A stretch of 5,856 bases of DNA, taken from positions 1 to 5,856 of the forward strand of contig JAISAK010000261.1 of assembly GCA_031266695.1 (NCBI GenBank), given 5' to 3'. Below, one piece after another: positions 1 to 5,094 of the stretch (its first letter is position 1; the number at the start of each line of letters is the position of its first letter). The notes under the pieces are model-generated. The model was not told the DNA's origin. It was given only the letters and a program-made list of their open reading frames with translations, and did no database searches. A program made the translations under genes and the position numbers. Origin of the DNA: Treponema sp. GTDB taxonomy: Bacteria; Spirochaetota; Spirochaetia; Treponematales; Breznakiellaceae.

Positions 1-1515
1 AGGGAAGAGAACCGGAATCCGGCGGCCGGCGTTATTTCCTACAACATACCCATTGTGGAGCGGGGGCGGGCCCACATAGAAAATATTCTTGTCCGGGGCA
101 ATACCAAGACAAGGACGGAAGTTATACTGAGGGAAATTCCCCTGGAACCGGGGGACGTGTTTTCCAAAACCAAGGTAATGGACGGAATGCGCAACCTTTA
201 CAACCTGCAATACTTTTCCATGGTTGCCCCGGACACGCCCCCCGGCAGCGTCGACAGCCTGATGGACCTTGTGTTCAACGTGGAAGAACAGCCCACCACG
301 GATCTCCAGTTCGGCCTTACCTTTTCGGGCAGCTCCGATCCCGAAACCTTCCCCGTATCGGGGCTTATCAAATGGAACGACCGCAACTTCCGGGGCACGG
401 GCAACCAGCTCGGCGCCGAGCTGAACGCTTCTCCCGACACCGCGAGCCTTTCGCTTAATTATACCCACCGCTGGATCTTCGGCCTTCCCCTTTCCGGCGG
501 TTTTGATTTTACCGCCCAATGGGCCAAACGCCTGGCGGCAATGGACAATATCGCGCCCTTCTTTAACGGCGACGAAACCTACGCGTTTCCCGACGGCTTT
601 GATTCCTACGGCGAATACGAGAGCCACAACAAGCTGCCGCCGAATGAATACCTCATGGAATACAATCAATGGTACCTGTCCCTGGGATTTTCCACCGGGT
701 ACCGCTGGCCAACCTTTCTGGGCAACCTTACCTTAAGCGGCGGGATACGGGTCGGTCTTATCAGAAACGACTATGACACGATCATTTACCGTCCCTTTGA
801 CAATACCCTCAGGGAAGACAACAACTCCTGGACGCCGAAGAATTCTTTCTGGACAAGCCTTGGCCTTGATCAGCGGGATATCTACTACGATCCGTCCAAG
901 GGGTACTATTTGGTTGAACGGCTTGGGTATTACGGCATTTTCGACCAGGAAAGGGAGCATTACGTAAGGAGCGACACCAAGGCGGAATACTTTTTTACGC
1001 TCTTTGACATTCCCATAACCGAGAAATGGAATTTTAAATCCGTCCTGGGCCTGCATACGGGGGTGTCCCTTATCGTCAAACAGCCCTTCCATGACAGATT
1101 CAGCGAGGTGCAGTCCATTGAGGAGGCAAACAAGCTTTCGGTGGACGGAATGTTCATAGGCCGGGGCTGGAGCAGCGAATACCGCAACAAGGGGCTTGCC
1201 CTCTGGGAAAACTGGGCGGAAATACGCTTCCCCCTTGTTCCGGGAATTCTGGCCTGGGATTTCTTTTTTGACGCCGCGGGGGTGGAATCCGCCCAGGGGC
1301 GCTATTTTCAGGACTTCGACGTCAACAACATGCGTTTCAGCTTTGGCGGCGGCATTCGCTTTACCATACCCCAGTTCCCGTTCCGCTTCAGCCTTGCCAA
1401 GCGTTTCCGGTGGGAGGACAACGAATTCCGGTGGATGCGGGGCGCTATCGGCGCGACGGACGATCCCGCTTCCGGTATTGATTTTGTAATTTCCTTTGCC
1501 CTGTCAACTTATTAG
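1..1515 (+). CDS. bamA: BamA (Omp85) outer-membrane assembly protein, C-terminal part, 5' end outside window
   Basis: This protein inserts and folds beta-barrel proteins in the outer membrane, where it forms the core of the BAM complex. The frame is open from base 1, so the gene starts upstream; the GTG at 55 is internal, not a start. About 504 residues are visible. The first ~20 look like the end of a POTRA domain (VISYNIPIVERG). A last POTRA follows at bases ~73-290 (HIENILVRGN, then REIPLEPGDVFS and MRNLYNLQYFS). The barrel begins near 300 with the typical WNDRNFRGTGNQLG block and continues as alternating aromatic/polar strands. The conserved loop-6 position reads FIGRGW (1153-1170), not the common V/I-RG-F/Y. 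The final strand (GIDFVISFALSTY) ends in an aromatic residue, as barrel proteins usually do. The next gene is the chaperone skp, a common BamA neighbour. TamA or another Omp85 member is less likely because of the POTRA sequence and the skp linkage. Confidence 0.93.
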   Translation, partial: REENRNPAAGVISYNIPIVERGRAHIENILVRGNTKTRTEVILREIPLEPGDVFSKTKVMDGMRNLYNLQYFSMVAPDTPPGSVDSLMDLVFNVEEQPTTDLQFGLTFSGSSDPETFPVSGLIKWNDRNFRGTGNQLGAELNASPDTASLSLNYTHRWIFGLPLSGGFDFTAQWAKRLAAMDNIAPFFNGDETYAFPDGFDSYGEYESHNKLPPNEYLMEYNQWYLSLGFSTGYRWPTFLGNLTLSGGIRVGLIRNDYDTIIYRPFDNTLREDNNSWTPKNSFWTSLGLDQRDIYYDPSKGYYLVERLGYYGIFDQEREHYVRSDTKAEYFFTLFDIPITEKWNFKSVLGLHTGVSLIVKQPFHDRFSEVQSIEEANKLSVDGMFIGRGWSSEYRNKGLALWENWAEIRFPLVPGILAWDFFFDAAGVESAQGRYFQDFDVNNMRFSFGGGIRFTIPQFPFRFSLAKRFRWEDNEFRWMRGAIGATDDPASGIDFVISFALSTY

Positions 1516-1534
1516 GATTCGTTATTAGGATTCG
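1509..1534 (+). repeat. Perfect 13-bp tandem duplication across the bamA stop codon
   Basis: The unit TTATTAGGATTCG occurs twice, back to back, at 1509-1521 and 1522-1534. The first copy contains the bamA TAG stop (1513-1515). The second lies just before the skp ribosome-binding site (GGAG, 1537-1540). One copy alone would still provide the bamA stop and leave the skp SD intact, so this looks like a recent, probably neutral slippage duplication that lengthens the bamA-skp spacer. Confidence 0.9.
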
Positions 1535-1545
1535 ATGGAGACTAT

Positions 1546-2076
1546 ATGATTAAACGCTTTTTTCCGTTCTTTTTCGCTCTTCTCCTTACGGCGCTTCCGG
1601 CGCGGGCGCAGCAGCTTACCCGCTTTGCGGTCGTAGACCTTCCCCGGGTGTATACCGCCTTTTTCCGCGATTCCCGGGCGGTGCGGGAATTTGAGGAACG
1701 GAGCGCGCGGGTACAGAACGAGATTGACCGCATGACCAGGGAGATTCAGGATCTCAAATCACGGCAGGCCGACGCCGTACTGCAGGGGAATCAGGAGCTT
1801 TCGGTACGCCTTGAAAATGAAATCTACCGCAAGTCCGAATTTCTCAAGGAATACTACAAATTAAAAACCGCGGAGCTGGAGGACCAGAAGAAAAAGCTGG
1901 CCCAGTCAGGAACCTTTCTGGAGCAGGTGTACGATGAAATCCGTTATATTGCCGAAAGCGAGGGCTACAGTATGGTGCTTAACCTGAAGGAAAACAACAG
2001 CATACTCTGGCACAGTCCCACGGTGGATATAACGGACAAGGTCATACAGAATTTGCTTGACCGGGCAAAAAGATAG
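1546..2076 (+). CDS. skp: Skp/OmpH-family periplasmic chaperone
   Basis: This is a periplasmic holdase that keeps unfolded outer-membrane proteins soluble before BamA inserts them. The 176-residue length is usual for the family. Residues 1-21 form a classic signal peptide: MIKRF, then a Phe/Leu-rich core, ending in ALPARA before QQ, with likely cleavage after A21. The mature protein opens with FAVVDLPRVY, the beta-strand block typical of OmpH proteins. Residues ~45-125 are highly charged and heptad-like (EFEERSARVQNEIDRM, LENEIYRKSEFLKEYY, ELEDQKKKLA), which fits the coiled-coil tentacles. The C-terminal part (YDEIRYIAESEGYSMVLNLKENNSILW) returns to the body domain. The ATG at 1546 sits 5 bases after GGAG (1537-1540). 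The stop TAG overlaps the AGGAGG before mutS. bamA lies 30 bases upstream, so the two genes are probably co-transcribed. Confidence 0.93.
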   Translation: MIKRFFPFFFALLLTALPARAQQLTRFAVVDLPRVYTAFFRDSRAVREFEERSARVQNEIDRMTREIQDLKSRQADAVLQGNQELSVRLENEIYRKSEFLKEYYKLKTAELEDQKKKLAQSGTFLEQVYDEIRYIAESEGYSMVLNLKENNSILWHSPTVDITDKVIQNLLDRAKR

Positions 2077-2080
2077 GAGG
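2075..2080 (+). promoter_or_regulatory. Shine-Dalgarno AGGAGG for mutS, unusually far from the ATG
   Basis: A perfect AGGAGG overlaps the skp stop codon (TAG, 2074-2076). The only in-frame ATG nearby is at 2096, leaving a 15-base spacer that ends in a run of eight A (2089-2096). This exceeds the usual 5-9 bases. The intervening in-frame codons (AGG AGG CGC CTT TTA AAA AAA) offer no standard start. The upstream TTG at 2057 would lie before the SD and inside skp, so 2096 remains the best start. Confidence 0.7.
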
Positions 2081-2095
2081 CGCCTTTTAAAAAAA

Positions 2096-4717
2096 ATGGG
2101 CACTGATCAGTCCAGTCCCATGCTGGATCAATACAGGCGGATAAAGAAGGAACACGGGGATGACGTGTTGTTTTTCCGCCTCGGCGATTTCTATGAGATG
2201 TTTGCCGAAGATGCCCTGGAAGTCTCATCCCTGCTTAACCTTACCCTTACAAGCCGAAATGGGCTTCCCATGTGCGGCATCCCGTATCACGCGGCCCATT
2301 CATACATAGCAAGACTCCTTAAGCTTGGGAAAAAGATTGCCGTCTGTGAACAGCTCTCCGAGCCGGGCCGGGGAAAACAGATTATCGAACGTCAGGTGGT
2401 CGAGGTGATAACCCCCGGTACGACCGTTGACGCCGATTATCTTGACAAGGGCAGTTCCAATTATCTCGCGAGTCTCGCTTTCGCGCCCGGCGGCCGGAAG
2501 TCTCTTCTTTTGTCCTTCGCCTATATCGAGATTTCCACCGGCGAATTCCGGGCTACTTCGTTTCCCCGGGAAGAAAATTCGGAGAGAATCAGCGGGGAGC
2601 TGGAACGGCTTCAGGTAAAGGAAATGGTTGTCCAGGAATCCCTTCTTGAAGAGAATCCGGGAATTGCCCGGGCAATCGGCGAAAGGAGCGGCATTGTCAT
2701 AAACCGCTGGCCGGACTGGCTCTTTGATCCTTCCCGCGCCAGAAAACGCCTTGAAAAACAATTCGGGCCTTCCAGCCTTAAAGGCTTCGGGATCACCGAC
2801 GAAAGCCCGGAGCTGGTTTCCTCGGGCGCCCTTCTTGATTACCTTGACGATACAGCCAAAAGCGTTATTCCCCATGTCAGAACCCTTTCCCTGTACCAGG
2901 ATTCCGAATACGTGGGCATCGACGAGGCTACCCAGCGGAACCTTGAGCTTGTCCGGAATCTCCGGGACGGGGATGTACGTTTCTCGCTTCTTGAAGTGCT
3001 TGACGAGACCAGGACGGCTATGGGCCGGCGGCTGCTTAAACGGCGTATTCTGCGCCCCCTGTGCAATCTCGCGCAGATCCGGGCGCGCTTTGCCATGACC
3101 GAAGCCCTGTACCGGGATCAGGCCAGGCTCAGCGCCCTCAGGGATCTTCTCGAAAAAACGCCCGATCTGGAGCGGCTGAATTCCCGTCTCGCCATGGACA
3201 GGGCCCACGGAAAGGATATGCTGTCCATCAAAAACGCCCTTGTTTCCTGCTGCGCGATACGGGAACTGCGGAAGGCCCTGGGCATCTCCTTCGAATCGGA
3301 GGCCGCGGCTTCCCTGGACGACGAGGGCTTCTTCCGGCTTGTCGAAATTCGTTCACTCCTGGAAAGGGGAATCTGCGACGATCCTCCGGTGCTTCTTTCC
3401 GAGGGCAATTTTATCCGTGAAGGCTACAGCGCCGAACTCGACGCGCTGCACCGGCTCAGGGACAACGGCAGGCAGCTTCTTGAAGAATATCTGGAAGAGG
3501 AAAAACGCGCCACCGGCATACCGAGCCTGAAAATTCGCTACAACCGGCTTATCGGTTATTTTTTCGAAGTAACCAAGGTGCATCTTTCAAAGGTTCCCTC
3601 CCATTTCATCCGCCGCCAGGGCATAGTCGGCGGGGAGCGTTTCAGCACCGAACAGCTCGCCGGCCTTGAATCGGATATCAACGGGGCTTCCGATGAAATA
3701 ATCGAACTTGAAAAAAAACTGTTCTTTGAAATCAGGGACAAGGCAAAGGAATGTCTCAGTGAAATTGCCGCCGCCGCCATGCGCATAGCGGAGCTGGATA
3801 CGGCGCAGTCCCTGGCCAAGGCGGCCTCCATACACGGATGGGTATGCCCCCTGGTGGACGATTCCTCGGCTCTTGAAATATACGAGGGCAGGCATCCGGT
3901 AGTAGAGGCGCATCTTAACAGGGGCGAGTATATCCCCAATGACATTATCCTTAACGCGAAAAGCTCCGTATCCTCCGCTTCCGGCGATGCCGGCGCCGCG
4001 CCGCCGGATAAAGAAGACGCGGGGAAGGGCATTTCCTTCGCCCTGATTACGGGGCCCAACATGGCCGGAAAATCGACCTACCTTCGTTCCGCGGCGCTTA
4101 TTACCCTGATGGCCCAGATGGGAAGCTTTGTCCCCGCCCGCGAAGCCCATATAGGTCTCTGCGACAGAATCTATTGCCGTGTCGGCGCGTCGGATAATCT
4201 TGCCCGCGGCGAATCCACTTTTCTTGTGGAAATGAACGAAACCGCCTACATTCTCCATACGGCAAGCGAAAAGAGTCTCGTCATCATGGATGAAGTAGGG
4301 CGGGGTACGGGAACCAACGACGGACTTTCGATAGCCTGGGCGGTCAGCGAGGAGCTTCTCAACAATATCAAGTGCCGTACCCTTTTTGCCACCCATTACC
4401 ATGAATTGTCCCTAATCCTGCATCCCCGTATGGCAAACCGTTCCATGGAAGTGCTGGACAGGGACGGGGAGATAATTTTTCTCCGCAGAATTCAGGAAGG
4501 CCCGGCGGCGGAGTCCTACGGTATCCATGTAGCGCGTCTTGCGGGCCTGTCGGAAGGGGTGCTGGAGCGCCGGCCGTATAATGGACAGGCTTCGGGAACG
4601 GGATTACAAGCTGCGCGAAGCCCTGCCCACGGACACCGCCGGAGAGCCCGAAACGCGAAAAAACAGCGGGGGCCGGACGGAAAACGCGGATCCCTCCGGG
4701 GAAAACGCCTCCGTTAA
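2096..4717 (+). CDS. mutS: DNA mismatch repair ATPase MutS, as encoded (frameshifted before its C-terminal domain)
   Basis: MutS binds mismatches and small loops in newly replicated DNA and, through ATP-driven clamp formation, recruits MutL. Starting at ATG 2096, the frame gives 873 residues. The N-terminal mismatch-binding domain starts SSPMLDQYRRIK and carries the F-x-E motif as F32-Y33-E34 in GDFYEMF, followed by MCGIPYHA. Connector, lever and clamp domains follow (RNLELVRNLRDG; then IRYNRLIGYFFEVTK). The ATPase domain has HPVVE at 600, Walker A GPNMAGKST at 653-661 (K659), Walker B IMDE with D732/E733, then GRGTGTNDG, and the ATHYHE histidine H767. Two features are odd. About 23 extra residues precede Walker A. 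From residue 826 the frame leaves the family sequence (VLER, then RPYNGQ) and continues as a 48-residue Arg/Lys-rich tail to a stop inside a GTTAAC box. The true C-terminus lies in another frame to 5027. Repairing two bases would give 977 residues. Confidence 0.95.
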   Translation: MGTDQSSPMLDQYRRIKKEHGDDVLFFRLGDFYEMFAEDALEVSSLLNLTLTSRNGLPMCGIPYHAAHSYIARLLKLGKKIAVCEQLSEPGRGKQIIERQVVEVITPGTTVDADYLDKGSSNYLASLAFAPGGRKSLLLSFAYIEISTGEFRATSFPREENSERISGELERLQVKEMVVQESLLEENPGIARAIGERSGIVINRWPDWLFDPSRARKRLEKQFGPSSLKGFGITDESPELVSSGALLDYLDDTAKSVIPHVRTLSLYQDSEYVGIDEATQRNLELVRNLRDGDVRFSLLEVLDETRTAMGRRLLKRRILRPLCNLAQIRARFAMTEALYRDQARLSALRDLLEKTPDLERLNSRLAMDRAHGKDMLSIKNALVSCCAIRELRKALGISFESEAAASLDDEGFFRLVEIRSLLERGICDDPPVLLSEGNFIREGYSAELDALHRLRDNGRQLLEEYLEEEKRATGIPSLKIRYNRLIGYFFEVTKVHLSKVPSHFIRRQGIVGGERFSTEQLAGLESDINGASDEIIELEKKLFFEIRDKAKECLSEIAAAAMRIAELDTAQSLAKAASIHGWVCPLVDDSSALEIYEGRHPVVEAHLNRGEYIPNDIILNAKSSVSSASGDAGAAPPDKEDAGKGISFALITGPNMAGKSTYLRSAALITLMAQMGSFVPAREAHIGLCDRIYCRVGASDNLARGESTFLVEMNETAYILHTASEKSLVIMDEVGRGTGTNDGLSIAWAVSEELLNNIKCRTLFATHYHELSLILHPRMANRSMEVLDRDGEIIFLRRIQEGPAAESYGIHVARLAGLSEGVLERRPYNGQASGTGLQAARSPAHGHRRRARNAKKQRGPDGKRGSLRGKRLR
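4565..4577 (+). other. Frameshift point in mutS, apparent loss of one GC dinucleotide
   Basis: Up to R825 (codon 4568-4570) the protein matches the conserved MutS helix (LAGLSEGVLER). The family continues with A-x-x-I-L/M-x-x-L. That continuation, AGRIMDRL, is encoded starting at 4569, so the two frames overlap by two bases. Restoring one GC in the run GCGCCGGCC would join VLER to AGRIMDRLRERD without a gap. Skipping one base instead gives VLERGRIMDRL, one residue short against the family pattern. A 2-base deletion in a short GC repeat is therefore the simplest reading. It could be a real mutation or a sequencing/assembly error. Confidence 0.85.
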
Positions 4718-4801
4718 CCATAGTTTCGATAAGGTTAACGGGTTAAAACGATCCCGGCTTTTGCCGGATATCGTTAACCTTAACGAAAACAAGGTTAACG
4801 A
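4711..4801 (+). repeat. Cluster of four GTTAAC-centred boxes forming two equal inverted pairs
   Basis: CGTTAACC at 4712-4719 faces GGTTAACG at 4733-4740, and CGTTAACC at 4772-4779 faces GGTTAACG at 4793-4800. Each pair can form a 9-bp stem (4711-4719/4733-4741 and 4771-4779/4793-4801) with a 13-base loop, and the two pairs are exactly 60 bases apart. All four boxes are read in the same frame as Val-Asn (restored MutS residues 874, 881, 894, 901) in the linker before the C-terminal domain. By eye the segment is more AT-rich than its surroundings, and I saw no GTTAAC elsewhere in the window. It could be a palindromic repeat element inserted in frame, a duplicated 20-codon unit, or a protein-binding array. 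The sequence alone does not decide. Confidence 0.75.
4741..4779 (+). repeat. Imperfect hairpin between the two inner GTTAAC boxes
   Basis: Bases 4741-4758 and 4763-4779 can pair around a TTTT loop (4759-4762). The segments are GGTTAA with TTAACC, CGAT with ATCG, and CCGGC with GCCGG, separated by small bulges (AA at 4747-4748; C4753 opposite A4768-T4769). That gives about 15 base pairs. The hairpin shares the third GTTAAC box with the second inverted pair, so the two folds are mutually exclusive. Confidence 0.55.
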
Positions 4802-5021
4802 AGAGAATCTCCCCCTTCTTTTGGCGCCGCGCCGGCTTGAAAAATTCCTGCAGGGAATCTCCTCCCTTGACCCCGACAACATGACCCCCCTTGAAGCCCT
4901 TATCCTGCTCCAGGGGCTGAGAACAGAGGCGGCGGCCTTAAAGGGGGAAGACGCTCCGCCGCCGCCGCGGCCCGTAAAAAACCGCCCCCCCCAGCCGGAC
5001 AAGGAAAGCCCGGGCTTGTTT

Positions 5022-5050
5022 GATTAGAAACAGTTTTAATCATTTTTTTT
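5022..5050 (+). terminator. Weak terminator-like structure after mutS
   Basis: The mutS-region stop is followed by GATTA-G-AAAC / GTTTTAATC, an AT-rich inverted repeat with one bulged G and almost no loop when fully paired, then A and eight T (5043-5050). The T tract fits a Rho-independent terminator but the stem is weak. I give it as a possibility only. Confidence 0.25.
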
Positions 5051-5094
5051 AAGTTTTATTCAAGCGCCCCGCAGGATTCCGCCATTAATGCTTT

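Larger units (their letters stand above)
4569..5027 (+). pseudogene. mutS: Displaced MutS C-terminal region (linker, clamp-motif position, dimer/tetramer domain)
   Basis: These 152 codons are in a different frame from the main mutS ORF and encode what is plainly its C-terminus. They begin with the rest of the post-ATPase helix (AGRIMDRLRERDYKLREAL). A long polar linker follows, about 70 residues and much longer than in E. coli MutS. NLPLLL (4806-4823) sits where the beta-clamp-binding QLSLF-like motif normally lies. Then comes the small helical C-terminal domain (RRLEKFLQGISSLDPDNM, then TPLEALILLQGLRTEA), whose DPDNMTPLEAL core is typical of MutS and mediates oligomerisation. A Pro-rich tail ends in GLFD. 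If the frameshift is real, this part is lost unless translation restarts at ATG 4581, which has a GGAG 13 bases upstream (4564-4567). That would give a 148-residue product. The unbroken frame and conserved domain suggest the lesion is recent or an artefact. Confidence 0.85.

Noticed and set aside
55..57. GTG at 55 as the bamA start
   Set aside because: The frame is open and POTRA-like from base 1, so this codon is internal.
2057..2095. TTG at 2057 as the mutS start
   Set aside because: It lies inside skp and before the AGGAGG; the added residues are not MutS-like, while ATG 2096 gives the normal N-terminus with F32-x-E34.
2300..3208. 302-codon open frame on the minus strand inside mutS
   Set aside because: It mirrors the mutS coding frame in GC-rich DNA, shows no recognisable domain, and lies entirely opposite conserved MutS sequence.
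3587..4402. 271-codon open frame on the minus strand across the MutS ATPase domain
   Set aside because: It is antisense to strongly conserved Walker A/B sequence and has no recognisable protein features; open by codon bias.
4565..4577. Programmed ribosomal frameshifting in mutS
   Set aside because: No slippery heptamer or stop-adjacent shift signal is visible; reaching the best product needs a rare -2 shift, and MutS is not known to use one. A deletion or sequence error is simpler.
4571..4714. Arg/Lys-rich 48-residue MutS tail as a new nucleic-acid-binding extension
   Set aside because: It is the out-of-frame reading of the normal C-terminal linker; basic content follows from GC-rich codons in the wrong phase.
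4711..4801. GTTAAC cluster as a CRISPR array
   Set aside because: The repeats are too short, alternate in orientation and lie within coding sequence; no cas genes are present.
5006..5017. AAGCCCGGGCTT palindrome at the end of mutS as a terminator stem
   Set aside because: A perfect palindrome without a loop, 25 bases before the T tract, does not fit an intrinsic terminator.
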